Shown: in pieces, positions 16,266-24,439 of the stretch
How positions within the stretch are numbered: the stretch's first letter is position 1
Layout: each line of letters begins with the position of its first letter
Source: Streptomyces roseolus
GTDB taxonomy: Bacteria > Actinomycetota > Actinomycetes > Streptomycetales > Streptomycetaceae
Reading direction: 5' to 3'
Length of the DNA: 64,000 nt
NCBI RefSeq assembly: GCF_014649855.1
Contig: NZ_BMTV01000012.1
Span: forward strand, 1 to 64,000
Notes under the pieces: model-generated
Told to the model about the DNA's origin: nothing
Database searches by the model: none
The model's input: the letters and a program-made list of their open reading frames with translations, nothing else
Position numbers and translations under genes: made by a program

Positions 16266-16982
16266 TCAGGCGACCAACTCGCCGAAGGACTCCTCCTGGT
16301 CACGGCCGAAGCTCAGCACCTCGTCCTCGCGCAGCCGCCGCAGCGACCGCCAGATGCTCGACTTCACCGTGCCGACACTGATGTCCAGGATCTCCGCGAT
16401 CTCCGGATCGGTCCGGCCCTCGTAGTAGCGGAGCACCAGCATGGTCCGCTGGAGCTCGGGCAGCCGGGCCAGCGCCTGCCACAGCACCGCGCGCAGCTCG
16501 GTGCCGCGCATCGCGTCCGTCTCGCCGACCGTCTCCGGCAGCTCCTCGGTCGGGTACTCGTTGACCTTGCGCCGGCGCCAGGCGCTGATGTGCAGGTTCG
16601 TCATCGTGCGACGCAGGTAGCCGCCGACGGCGGCCTTGTCGCTGATCCGGTCCCAGGCGCGGTACGTGGAGAACAGCGCGCTCTGGAGCAGGTCCTCGGC
16701 CTCGAAACGGTCACCGGTCAGGTGGTAGGCGGTGGCGTACAGGGAGGCCCGGCGCTCCTGGACGTAGGCCGTGAACTCGGCCTCCGACCCGGAACGCTCC
16801 CCCGTGGCCTCCCCGTACACCGCTCCCCCGTCAGCGACGGCGACCATGTACGGCGCCTTGCGCTGACGCCCGACGGTACGAACGCACCCCCGTCCGTTCA
16901 CACCCCCGGACTTCTCGGTGCTCCGCACGTCGTGGAGACGCGTGACAACTGCGCTGTTGGTGGTGCCGTGCAGTGTGTTCAT
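16266..16982 (-). CDS. sigQ: ECF sigma factor SigQ
   Basis: A 238-aa SigE-type ECF sigma factor. Region 2 is at about 75-140 (EAEDLLQSALFSTYRAWDRI, YLRRTMTNLHISAWRRRK). Region 4 is at about 165-225 (LARLPELQRTMLVLRYYEGRTDPEIAEILDISVGTV in pieces, then SSIWRSLRRLRE). A 65-residue N-terminal extension resembles that of the known SigQ. It is divergent from afsQ1, the arrangement known in S. coelicolor, where AfsQ1 activates sigQ. The AfsQ1-type box at 17070-17085 lies upstream of its start. SigQ influences antibiotic production and nitrogen responses in S. coelicolor. Confidence 0.9.
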   Translation of the reverse strand: MNTLHGTTNSAVVTRLHDVRSTEKSGGVNGRGCVRTVGRQRKAPYMVAVADGGAVYGEATGERSGSEAEFTAYVQERRASLYATAYHLTGDRFEAEDLLQSALFSTYRAWDRISDKAAVGGYLRRTMTNLHISAWRRRKVNEYPTEELPETVGETDAMRGTELRAVLWQALARLPELQRTMLVLRYYEGRTDPEIAEILDISVGTVKSSIWRSLRRLREDEVLSFGRDQEESFGELVA

Positions 16983-17069
16983 CTCGCGCCCCCCGTCGTT
17001 CGGAGTGAGTGTTTCGGTCCGTGTGCCAAGAAGCTTGCCCGGCGGACTTCATGGCGTTGTCCGCCGACT

Positions 17070-17085
17070 GTCACAGACGTGTCAC
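17070..17085. promoter_or_regulatory. AfsQ1 binding site
   Basis: GTCAC-N6-GTCAC matches the described AfsQ1 direct-repeat consensus GTnAC-N6-GTnAC exactly. It sits in the sigQ/afsQ1 intergenic region, where the regulator is expected to act. Confidence 0.8.
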
Positions 17086-17144
17086 AGGGGCGGCGACGGA
17101 AGCGCGCCTCCGGGCGGTCGAACTCGGACGGCACATGAGCCAGA

Positions 17145-17831
17145 ATGACGTCCGTGCCTTTTCTGTTGCTGATCGAGGACGACGACGCCATCCGCACGGC
17201 CCTCGAACTCTCCCTGTCCCGGCAGGGCCACCGGGTGGCCACCGCCGCGTCGGGCGAGGACGGCCTGCAGTTGCTCAAGGAGCAGCGGCCCGACCTGATC
17301 GTGCTCGACGTCATGCTGCCCGGCATCGACGGCTTCGAGGTGTGCCGGCGGATCCGCCGCACCGACCAGCTGCCGATCATCCTGCTCACCGCGCGCAGCG
17401 ATGACATCGACGTCGTCGTGGGCCTGGAGTCCGGCGCCGACGACTACGTCGTGAAGCCGGTGCAGGGGCGCGTCCTCGACGCCCGGATCCGGGCGGTGCT
17501 GCGGCGCGGCGAGCGGGAGTCGACGGATTCGGCGAGCTTCGGATCGCTGGTGATCGACCGGGCCGCGATGACGGTGACGAAGAACGGCCAGGACCTGCAG
17601 CTGACCCCGACCGAGCTGCGGCTGCTGCTCGAACTGAGCCGGCGGCCCGGACAGGCGCTGTCCCGGCAGCAGTTGCTGCGGCTGGTGTGGGAGCACGACT
17701 ACCTGGGCGACTCGCGCCTGGTGGACGCGTGCGTGCAGCGGCTGCGGGCGAAGGTGGAGGACGTGCCGTCCTCGCCGACCCTGATCCGTACCGTGCGGGG
17801 CGTCGGTTACCGGCTGGACGTCCCTGCGTGA
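17145..17831 (+). CDS. afsQ1: Two-component response regulator AfsQ1
   Basis: A 228-aa OmpR/PhoB-type regulator. The receiver domain (about 5-118) has acidic pocket EDDD (11-14), phospho-acceptor Asp55 in LIVLDVMLPG, and the KP motif in YVVKPVQG. The C-terminal winged helix (about 130-226) contains LTPTELRLLLELSRRPGQ and the VDACVQRLRAKVE recognition region. It forms an operon with the sensor kinase AfsQ2 (ATG/GTG-TGA overlap). In S. coelicolor this pair responds to nitrogen source, notably glutamate, and acts on sigQ and antibiotic regulators. The ATG at 17145 is used; a GTG two codons later is an alternative. Confidence 0.95.
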   Translation: MTSVPFLLLIEDDDAIRTALELSLSRQGHRVATAASGEDGLQLLKEQRPDLIVLDVMLPGIDGFEVCRRIRRTDQLPIILLTARSDDIDVVVGLESGADDYVVKPVQGRVLDARIRAVLRRGERESTDSASFGSLVIDRAAMTVTKNGQDLQLTPTELRLLLELSRRPGQALSRQQLLRLVWEHDYLGDSRLVDACVQRLRAKVEDVPSSPTLIRTVRGVGYRLDVPA

Positions 17832-19381
17832 CCCGGGGGAACAGGGGGGTCTTCGCGCGGCTGCGGCTGTCCAGCCTGCGCCTGCGGCTCGTCGTGGTGT
17901 TCGCGCTGGTGGCGCTGACGGCGGCGGTCTCGGCTTCGGGGATCGCGTACTGGCTGAACCGGGAGGCGGTCCTCGGGCGCACCCAGGACAGCGCGCTGAA
18001 CGACTTCCGGCAGGAGATGCAGAACCGGGTGGCGACGCTGCCGCTGCGGCCGAACCAGGAGGACCTGCGGCGCACCGCCGAGGAGATGACGGCGGGCAGC
18101 GCCGGCTACCAGGTGCTGCTGCTCGGTGAGCGGGCCGTGGGCAAGCCGATCGTGGCCGCCTCGGACCCGGACGTGTTCACGCTGGCCGACGTGCCGGTGT
18201 CGCTGCGGGAGGCGGTGGACACCCGGCGGCCGGTGACGGACGCGAACCCGTATCCGTACCACCTGTTCTGGCAGCGGATCGAGCGGGGCGGGACGCCGTA
18301 CCTGGTGGGCGGGACCCGGATCGACGGCGGCGGTCCCGCCGGTTACATGATCAAGTCGCTGGCGGCGGAGAAGGCGGACCTCGACTCGCTGGCGTGGTCG
18401 CTGGGGATCGCGACCGGCCTCGCGGTGATCGGTTCGGTGCTGCTCGCGCAGGTGGCGGCGACGACCGTGCTGCGGCCGGTGCGCAGGCTCGGCGAGGCGG
18501 CCCGGCAGCTCGGCGAGGGCAAGCTGGACACCCGGCTGCGGGTCTCCGGCGCGGACGAACTGTCCGATCTGTCGCGGACGTTCAACAGCGCGGCGGAGAA
18601 CCTGCAGAAGAAGGTGGCGGACATGAGCGCCCGGGAGGAGTCCTCCCGGCGGTTCGTCGCCGACATGTCGCACGAGCTGCGGACGCCGCTGACCGCGCTG
18701 ACGGCGGTGACGGAGGTCCTGGAGGACGAGCAGGACTCCCTGGACCCGATGATCGCCCCGGCGGTCGCCCTCGTGGTGTCCGAGACCCGGCGGCTCAACG
18801 ACCTGGTGGAGAACCTGATGGAGGTGACCCGCTTCGACGCGGGCACCGCCCGGCTGGTCCTGGACGACGTGGACATCGCCGACCAGATCACCGCGTGCAT
18901 CGACGCGCGGGCCTGGCTGGACGCGGTGGACCTGGACGCGGAGCGCGGCGTCGTCTGCCGGCTCGACCCGCGCCGGCTCGACGTGATCCTGGCGAACCTG
19001 ATCGGGAACGCGCTGAAGCACGGCGGCTCCCCGGTGCGGGTCTCGGTCCGCACCGAGCCGGCCGCCGAGGGCGAGGAGGACCTGGTCATCGCGGTGCGCG
19101 ACCACGGACCCGGCATCCCGGAGGAGGTGCTGCCGCACGTCTTCGACCGCTTCTACAAGGCGAGCGCGCAGCGGCCCCGCTCCGACGGCTCGGGCCTCGG
19201 TCTGTCGATCGCCATGGAGAACGCGCTGATCCACGGCGGGACGATCTCCGCCGCCAACTCGACGGACGGGGACGGCGCGGTGGACGGCGCGGTGTTCGTG
19301 CTGCGACTGCCCCGGGACGCGTCGGCGGTCGCCCGCGACCTGGGCACCGGCACCCGGCAGGGCGAAGGGGTGGACGCGTGA
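17828..19381 (+). CDS. afsQ2: Sensor histidine kinase AfsQ2
   Basis: A 517-aa membrane histidine kinase, GTG at 17828 overlapping the afsQ1 stop by 4 nt. Membrane segment 1 is at about 17-38. An extracytoplasmic sensor region follows (about 40-190), then membrane segment 2 (about 190-212), a HAMP domain, and a dimerisation domain with His282 in FVADMSHELRTPL. The ATP-binding domain has NLIGNALKHGG (N box), DHGPGIPEE (G1) and GSGLGLSIA (G2). It phosphorylates AfsQ1. The lipoprotein gene that overlaps its end may sense or tune the signal. Confidence 0.95.
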   Translation: MTRGNRGVFARLRLSSLRLRLVVVFALVALTAAVSASGIAYWLNREAVLGRTQDSALNDFRQEMQNRVATLPLRPNQEDLRRTAEEMTAGSAGYQVLLLGERAVGKPIVAASDPDVFTLADVPVSLREAVDTRRPVTDANPYPYHLFWQRIERGGTPYLVGGTRIDGGGPAGYMIKSLAAEKADLDSLAWSLGIATGLAVIGSVLLAQVAATTVLRPVRRLGEAARQLGEGKLDTRLRVSGADELSDLSRTFNSAAENLQKKVADMSAREESSRRFVADMSHELRTPLTALTAVTEVLEDEQDSLDPMIAPAVALVVSETRRLNDLVENLMEVTRFDAGTARLVLDDVDIADQITACIDARAWLDAVDLDAERGVVCRLDPRRLDVILANLIGNALKHGGSPVRVSVRTEPAAEGEEDLVIAVRDHGPGIPEEVLPHVFDRFYKASAQRPRSDGSGLGLSIAMENALIHGGTISAANSTDGDGAVDGAVFVLRLPRDASAVARDLGTGTRQGEGVDA

Positions 19382-19977
19382 GGCTGCGTACGGTGGCGGT
19401 GGCGGCGCTCGCGGTGCTGGCGGTGCCGGCCACGGGCTGCGGGATCCGGACGACCTCGGTGCCGGTGGACGCGGGCGCGGCCCCGTCCCGGGTGCCGTGC
19501 AACGTGGCGGAGGCCGCGACGCCCGCGACGGGCGTGCCGGTGCGGGCGTTCCTGGTGTGCGGTTCGCAGCTGGAGCCGGTGGACCGCAGGTCGCCGCAGC
19601 CGGAGGACAAGGCGAGCGGCGATCCGGTGCGGACGGCGTCGGCACTGCTCGCGCAGCTCCTCGCGGAGCCCTCGGACGCCGAGCGGCAGGCCGGTTTCAC
19701 CACGGCGGTACGGGCTCCGCTGAAGGTGGCGGGCGGCCGGGCCGGCGATCCGGCGGGCACGCTGCGGCTGAGCCGGCAGCCGGAGGACCTGGCGCCGGCG
19801 GCGCTGTCGCAGCTGGTGTGCACCTTCGCGGAGAGCTCGGCGGGCGCGGGCGGGCACACGGTGCTCCTCGCGGGCCCGGGGGCGTACCCGCCGAAGCGCT
19901 ACCGCTGTACGACGGAGCTGCGGGAGCGGCCGGAGTCGGCCCCGCCGACGGCCCCCGCTCCGACGCCGGCGGGCTGA
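19378..19977 (+). CDS. Lipoprotein of the afsQ operon
   Basis: A 199-aa exported protein whose GTG overlaps the afsQ2 stop by 4 nt, so it is co-translated. The signal ends at the lipobox-like PATGC (Cys about residue 21). The mature part contains four more Cys (RVPCNVAEA, FLVCGSQ, QLVCTFAE, RYRCTTEL) that could form disulfides, and an Ala-rich Pro tail. A lipoprotein gene occupies this place in the S. coelicolor afsQ operon too. A role as extracytoplasmic partner of AfsQ2 is inferred from position only. Confidence 0.82.
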   Translation: MRLRTVAVAALAVLAVPATGCGIRTTSVPVDAGAAPSRVPCNVAEAATPATGVPVRAFLVCGSQLEPVDRRSPQPEDKASGDPVRTASALLAQLLAEPSDAERQAGFTTAVRAPLKVAGGRAGDPAGTLRLSRQPEDLAPAALSQLVCTFAESSAGAGGHTVLLAGPGAYPPKRYRCTTELRERPESAPPTAPAPTPAG

Positions 19978-20016
19978 ACCGGAACCGTTCGCGGCGCGGG
20001 CGGCGTCTAGGGGGGC

Positions 20017-20577
20017 GTGCAGCGTCAAGGTTCGGGCGGGAACGCCGCCGTGGTCGTCCGCGTGATCGGGTTCGTGCTCCTGGTCGCGCATCTGCTGCTC
20101 GTCGCCTGGGGCGGTCTGCTCCCACGGGACGTGGCCTGGGTGACCGCCCCGAACACGGTGCCGCTGGCCGGGCTCCGGGCCGATCTGGCCCTCGGGCCGG
20201 CCGAGGCGGCCCGGCTGATCGCCGAGGGACTGCTGCTGCTCGCCCCGCTGGGGGTGCTGCTCCCGATGTGCGAGGGGCGCCTCGACGTCTCGGGGTGGGG
20301 CTCGCTGGTCCGGACGACGGCGGCGGGGGCCCTGGTGTCGCTGGCCCTGGAGCTGTTGCAGACGGCGGTGCCGGGACAGGTCGTGGACGTGGACTCGGTG
20401 CTCCTGAACACGCTCGGGGTGGCCCTCGCGCATCTCCTGGTGGTGCCGGTGGCGCGGAGCCGGATGCGGCGTCGGCGGGCGGCCCGGGAGGCGCGTCCTC
20501 AGGGGCGTGTCGTGACCGGGAACGAGAGGGCTCAGGGTCGTACCCCGAGGATTCCCAGGGTTCCGATCGCCCGGTAG
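20017..20577 (+). CDS. VanZ-like membrane protein
   Basis: A 186-aa protein, GTG start. About four membrane helices are visible (14-33, 65-85, 100-125, 127-148). The signature end of VanZ-like proteins is present: LELLQTAVPGQVVDVDSVLLNTLGVALA. Family members are linked to glycopeptide tolerance, but most are of unknown function. The C-terminal 35 residues are basic. It starts 39 nt after the afsQ-operon lipoprotein and could be weakly co-transcribed. Confidence 0.82.
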   Translation: MQRQGSGGNAAVVVRVIGFVLLVAHLLLVAWGGLLPRDVAWVTAPNTVPLAGLRADLALGPAEAARLIAEGLLLLAPLGVLLPMCEGRLDVSGWGSLVRTTAAGALVSLALELLQTAVPGQVVDVDSVLLNTLGVALAHLLVVPVARSRMRRRRAAREARPQGRVVTGNERAQGRTPRIPRVPIAR

Positions 20578-20667
20578 GCCGACGTCGAAGGGCGGGGCGG
20601 GGCGGCACCATGGAGTCATCGGGAGGCCCGACGGAGCGGCCGCCCGGATCCGACGAAGGAGCCCACC

Positions 20668-20871
20668 ATGGCCGCACTTGTCCGCCCCCGTGAAGGCCGG
20701 ATGATCGGCGGGGTGTGCGCGGCGCTCGCCCGGCGCTTCGGCACCTCCGCCCTGACGATGCGGGTGATCTTCCTGGCCTCGTGCCTGCTGCCCGGCCCGC
20801 AGTTCCTGCTCTACCTGGCGCTCTGGCTGCTGCTGCCGAGCGCGTCGCGGACGAAGGCGGCGGCCTGGTAG
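20668..20871 (+). CDS. PspC-domain small membrane protein
   Basis: A 67-aa protein made almost entirely of a PspC domain: RPREGRMIGGVCAALARRFG, then TMRVIFLASCLLPGPQFLLYLALWLLLPS as two membrane-inserting stretches. PspC proteins act in envelope stress and are often single-domain in actinobacteria. GAAGGAG upstream supports the ATG. A terminator follows. Confidence 0.85.
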   Translation: MAALVRPREGRMIGGVCAALARRFGTSALTMRVIFLASCLLPGPQFLLYLALWLLLPSASRTKAAAW

Positions 20872-20891
20872 CCGTCACGACCCCGCCGCAC

Positions 20892-20937
20892 GCCGAAGGG
20901 GCGCGGACCCGGTGGACCGGGTGCGCGCCCCTTCGGC
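20892..20937 (+). terminator. Terminator between the PspC-like and secreted-protein genes
   Basis: Inverted repeat GCCGAAGGGGCGCG (from 20892) with its complement ending at 20937, plus an inner CCGGGT/ACCCGG stem. It lies between convergent genes. Confidence 0.8.
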
Positions 20938-20952
20938 ATGGGGTGGTGCGGG

Positions 20953-21327
20953 TCAGCCGATCGGCAGGCCGCCGGCGCCGAGCGGGAGGCCGCCGAGCAG
21001 GCCGGTGACCTGGCCGAGCGGGGTGGCGCCGAGGGCGCCGGTGGCGGCGTCGGTCGGCAGGTTCTGGGTGGCCTGGCCGGCCGCCCCGGGGAGGGTCTTC
21101 ACACCCTGGTCGAGGCCCTGGCCGAGGGCGCCCTGACCGGCGGCGAGGGACTCTCCGGCGCCGTCGGGGAGCTGGGTGAGGCCCTCGCCCAGCGGGGCGA
21201 CCTGGCCCACGGTGGACAGGGCGTCCACGCCGTCCAGCGGGGCCGCGGAGGCCGTGCCGGCGGCGGCGGCGGCGAAAGCGGCGCCGAGGGCGGCGACACC
21301 GAGCTTCTTGGCGGCAGACTGCTTCAT
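20953..21327 (-). CDS. Small secreted Gly/Ala/Leu-rich protein
   Basis: A 124-aa protein. The ATG at 21327 follows AAGGA. The Sec signal is residues 1-28 (MKQSAAKKLGVAALGAAF, cleavage after ASA). The mature part is low complexity with repeated PLG, GQ and LP units (GGLPLGAGGLPIG end). It resembles the protein at 14989-15393 in style but I do not recognise a family. Probably cell-envelope associated. Confidence 0.7.
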   Translation of the reverse strand: MKQSAAKKLGVAALGAAFAAAAAGTASAAPLDGVDALSTVGQVAPLGEGLTQLPDGAGESLAAGQGALGQGLDQGVKTLPGAAGQATQNLPTDAATGALGATPLGQVTGLLGGLPLGAGGLPIG

Positions 21328-21459
21328 CTGAAAATCATCCTTGGCTTGGAGGGCGGAGCTTCGGGCCATCAGGAGAACGAATCCGGAATTGGGGAATCCG
21401 GACATGCAGAGCAGCTCCGCAAACTAACCGCCCCGCCTCCGCTCCGCAAACACCGGAAA

Positions 21460-21487
21460 GCCGCCGGGTGTCGTGCGCCCCGGCGGC
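21460..21487 (-). terminator. Terminator of add
   Basis: 9-bp stem GCCGCCGGG (21460-21468) with CCCGGCGGC (21479-21487), 27 nt downstream of the add stop codon on the minus strand. Confidence 0.6.
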
Positions 21488-21513
21488 CTCCGACCCCTCC
21501 CTCGCGCCTTCGC

Positions 21514-22668
21514 TCAGCCCTCCTGACCGGAAGAAGCGCTGGTCGTGGCGGTCTGCCGGAAAAGCCACTCGGATTTCAGTTCGGCATATCCGGGCTTGAT
21601 CACGTCGTTGATCATGGCCAGTCGTTCATCGAAAGGAATGAACGCTGATTTCATCGCATTGACCGTGAACCACTGGATGTCGTCGAGCGTGTAGTCGAAC
21701 GCGTCGACCAGGAGCTCGAATTCCCGGCTCATGCTGGTGCCGCTCATCAGCCGGTTGTCGGTGTTCACCGTCGCCCGGAAGTGGAGCCGGCGGAGCAGCC
21801 CGATGGGGTGCTCGGCGTACGAGGCGGCGGCGCCGGTCTGGAGGTTGGAGGTGGGGCACATCTCCAGCGGGATCCGCTTGTCGCGGACGTACGCGGCGAG
21901 CCGGCCGAGCCGCACCGAGCCGTCCTCGGCCACCTCGATGTCGTCGATGATCCGGACGCCGTGGCCGAGCCGGTCGGCGCCGCACCACTGGAGCGCCTGC
22001 CAGATCGAGGGCAGGCCGAAGGCCTCGCCGGCGTGGATGGTGAAGTGGTTGTTCTCCCGCTTCAGGTACTCGAAGGCGTCGAGGTGACGGGTGGGGGGAT
22101 AACCGGCCTCGGCGCCCGCGATGTCGAAGCCGACGACGCCGTCGTCCCGGTAGCGGTTGGCGAGTTCGGCGATCTCCAGGGCGCGGGCCGCGTGCCGCAT
22201 CGCGGTCAGCAGGGCGCCGACCCTGATCCGGTGCCCGGTCTCGCGGGCCCGCCGCTCGCCCTCGCGGAAGCCCTCGTTGACCGCCTCGACGACCTCCTCC
22301 AGGGTCAGGCCGGCCTCCAGGTGCTGCTCGGGGGCGTACCGCACCTCGGCGTAGACGACGCCGTCCTCGGCGAGGTCGACGGCGCACTCGGCGGCGACGC
22401 GGAAGAGCGCCTCGCGGGTCTGCATGACGGCGCAGGTGTGCGCGAAGGTCTCCAGGTACCGCTCCAGGGATCCGGAGTCGGCGGCCTCGCGGAACCAGAC
22501 GCCGAGCTTGTCGGGTTCCGTCTCGGGCAGCTTCGAGTAGTCCTGCTCCCGGGCGAGTTCGATGATCGTGCCGGGGCGCAGTCCACCGTCGAGGTGGTCG
22601 TGGAGCAGCACCTTCGGGGCACGGCGGACCTGGTCCGCGGTGGGGACGTGGGATGTCTGGCTCGTCAT
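21514..22668 (-). CDS. add: Adenosine deaminase
   Basis: A 384-aa zinc hydrolase that converts (deoxy)adenosine to (deoxy)inosine, feeding PNP. Zinc ligands are in HDHLDG (about residue 24). The substrate and proton-transfer motif is HAGEAFGLPS, the metal and catalytic His is in DRLGHG, and the Asp loop is VNTDNRLMSGTSM. Asn replaces the second Asp of the usual NTDD, as is common in actinobacterial members. Operator C and a TAGAGT -10 lie directly upstream. The -10 ends 6 nt before the ATG, so the message is probably leaderless. It has its own terminator, so it is monocistronic. Confidence 0.95.
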   Translation of the reverse strand: MTSQTSHVPTADQVRRAPKVLLHDHLDGGLRPGTIIELAREQDYSKLPETEPDKLGVWFREAADSGSLERYLETFAHTCAVMQTREALFRVAAECAVDLAEDGVVYAEVRYAPEQHLEAGLTLEEVVEAVNEGFREGERRARETGHRIRVGALLTAMRHAARALEIAELANRYRDDGVVGFDIAGAEAGYPPTRHLDAFEYLKRENNHFTIHAGEAFGLPSIWQALQWCGADRLGHGVRIIDDIEVAEDGSVRLGRLAAYVRDKRIPLEMCPTSNLQTGAAASYAEHPIGLLRRLHFRATVNTDNRLMSGTSMSREFELLVDAFDYTLDDIQWFTVNAMKSAFIPFDERLAMINDVIKPGYAELKSEWLFRQTATTSASSGQEG

Positions 22669-22674
22669 TGCCGC

Positions 22675-22680
22675 ACTCTA
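22675..22680 (-). promoter_or_regulatory. -10 element (TAGAGT) of add
   Basis: On the minus strand TAGAGT ends 6 nt before the ATG at 22668, giving a predicted leaderless transcript. The operator lies 3 bp upstream of it. Confidence 0.6.
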
Positions 22681-22683
22681 GCC

Positions 22684-22697
22684 CCTACGCGCGTAGA
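22684..22697. promoter_or_regulatory. Operator C of the nucleoside-salvage regulon (add)
   Basis: CCTACGCGCGTAGA, a 13/14 match to the shared palindrome, fills the spacer region of the add promoter exactly as operator B does for deoC. Confidence 0.8.
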
Positions 22698-22761
22698 ACG
22701 CGCCCCGTCGGCGCCGGGGACGACGCGGCTTTCCCGGGTGCGCGGCCGGACCCCGGCTGCC

Positions 22762-22767
22762 TACCCT
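22762..22767 (+). promoter_or_regulatory. -10 element (TACCCT) of the acetyltransferase gene
   Basis: TACCCT ends 6 nt before the ATG at 22774; no ribosome binding site is present, so a leaderless message is likely. Confidence 0.5.
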
Positions 22768-22773
22768 GACCGC

Positions 22774-23571
22774 ATGAGCACCGCGTCCGAACCCGCCGCG
22801 ACCTCCTCCGCCGATCCCGCCGAACTCCGGCGCGTCCACGACTTCGTGTCCGCCTTCACCCGCCGACAGGCCGCCAGGACCGTCGACTTCCCCGGCGGCT
22901 TCGCCGCGCTCGACGACGCCTACGCCCACTCCCACGGCAACAACCACCTCCTCGTGGACGGCCCGACCGACCCCGGGGCCCTGCCCGGCCGCGCCGAGGA
23001 ACTCCTCGCGCACCTTCCCCACCGGGCCGTGTACGTGCTCGACGGGCCCACCGCGGCCACCTGCGCGGAGCCGCTGGCCCGGGCCGGGTACACCCGCGCC
23101 ACCGTCCTCCTCATGCGCCACGAGGGTCCGGTGCCGGAGCTCGGCGGGGCGCGCGAGGTGGACCTGCCGGCCCTGGAGGGCCCGGTCGCCGAGAGCTGGC
23201 GCCGCTTCCTGCCGGAGGCGGCGGACGAGGTGATCCGGCACCTGGTCGACCGCCGGGCCGCCCGCCTCCGGGGCGCGCCCGACGTCCGCTTCCTCGCCTC
23301 CCACGACGAGTGGGGCGAGGTGGCCGCCTGGGGCGACCTGTACCTGGACCCGGCCTCGGGGGTGGCCCAGATCGAGGACCTGGTGACGGCCGCCTCCCAC
23401 CTGCGCCGGGGCCACGCCGGAGCGGTCCTGGACACGGCACTGCGCACGGCCGCGGCCGCCGGCTGCGGCACCGTCTTCCTCACCGCGCTCGCGGACGACT
23501 GGCCGCGGCACTGGTACGAGCGGCGGGGCTTCGTCCCCGTCGGCGCCGTGCACTGCTTCGAACGGGCATAG
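22774..23571 (+). CDS. GNAT-family N-acetyltransferase
   Basis: A 265-aa protein with a C-terminal GNAT fold (about 165-262). A beta strand with GEVAAWGDLYLDPASGVAQIEDLVT comes first, then the acetyl-CoA loop region SHLRRGHAGAVLDTAL (R-R-G-H-A-G, a GNAT Q/RxxGxG/A variant), then FLTALADDWPRHWYERRGFVPVG. The N-terminal half looks like a second degenerate GNAT-like domain. The substrate is unknown. It is divergent from add. Confidence 0.82.
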   Translation: MSTASEPAATSSADPAELRRVHDFVSAFTRRQAARTVDFPGGFAALDDAYAHSHGNNHLLVDGPTDPGALPGRAEELLAHLPHRAVYVLDGPTAATCAEPLARAGYTRATVLLMRHEGPVPELGGAREVDLPALEGPVAESWRRFLPEAADEVIRHLVDRRAARLRGAPDVRFLASHDEWGEVAAWGDLYLDPASGVAQIEDLVTAASHLRRGHAGAVLDTALRTAAAAGCGTVFLTALADDWPRHWYERRGFVPVGAVHCFERA

Positions 23572-23659
23572 GCCGGAGGGAAGTTCGCCGCGGCGGCGAT
23601 ACGCAACAGAGACCGCGCGTACGACTGCCGTACACCTCGGCTTCTGAGACTGTTCTGTC

Positions 23660-24439
23660 ATGGCGCAGTACGCACTCGTGGGGACTGCCGACGGCCGGAG
23701 ACCCCGGCTCGGTCGGCCTGTCGGGGTTTCGCGGTCCGCGACGGCGGTGGGGGGCGTGGTGCTGCTCCTCCCCGACGGCGAGCCGGTGTCGGGCCGCCGG
23801 GCCTCGGTCCGGGCGCGCACGGCCGTGCTGCCGCTGGGGCGCGAACTCGCCCGCGCGGGACGGTCGGAGGGGCTGGTCGCGCAGGTGGTGCGTTACCGGG
23901 GGCGGGGCTGGAACGGCGCCGACGCGGAGCTCGCGGCGGACGCCTCCTGGGCGGTCGCCGAGGCGGTGCGCCGCTACGGCGACGTCCCCGTCTGCCTGAT
24001 CGGCCACGGCATGGGCGCCCGGGCGGCGCTCCGGGCGGCCGGGCACCCGGCGGTCGGCGCGGTCCTGGCGCTCGCGCCCTGGCTGCCCGAGGACGACGTG
24101 GCCGCCGAACCCGAGCCCGTACGACAGCTGGTGGGGCGGCGGGTCCTCATCGTGCACGGCACCAACGACGCCCGCACCGACCCCGAACTCTCCTTCCGCT
24201 TCGCGGCCCGCGCCAAGAAGGCGAACCGCGAGACCTGCCGCTTCGAGGTGCACACGGACGGGCACGGGCTGCGCCAGTACGCCGACGAGGTGCGGGCGCT
24301 GGCCGCCGACTTCGTGCTCGGCGCGCTCTTCGCCCGCCCGGTCGCTCGGCCGCTCACGGACGCGATGGCGGCCCCGCCGCCGATCGGGCTCCGGATGCCG
24401 CTGGCGGCCGGCTTCGGCGCCGGTTCACGCCGGCGCTGA
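23660..24439 (+). CDS. Alpha/beta hydrolase-fold protein lacking the nucleophile
   Basis: A 259-aa protein with the alpha/beta hydrolase fold. The first strand is VVLLLPDGEP. The nucleophile elbow at about residue 116 reads LIGHGMGARAA: the expected Ser of GHSMG is Gly (codon GGC). Later strands carry RRVLIVHGTNDARTDPE with a candidate acid, and a C-terminal HTDGHGL with the usual His. Loss of the nucleophile means it is unlikely to hydrolyse esters in the classic way; it may be a binding or scaffold protein. Its end overlaps the convergent LysR gene by 15 nt. Confidence 0.75.
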   Translation: MAQYALVGTADGRRPRLGRPVGVSRSATAVGGVVLLLPDGEPVSGRRASVRARTAVLPLGRELARAGRSEGLVAQVVRYRGRGWNGADAELAADASWAVAEAVRRYGDVPVCLIGHGMGARAALRAAGHPAVGAVLALAPWLPEDDVAAEPEPVRQLVGRRVLIVHGTNDARTDPELSFRFAARAKKANRETCRFEVHTDGHGLRQYADEVRALAADFVLGALFARPVARPLTDAMAAPPPIGLRMPLAAGFGAGSRRR

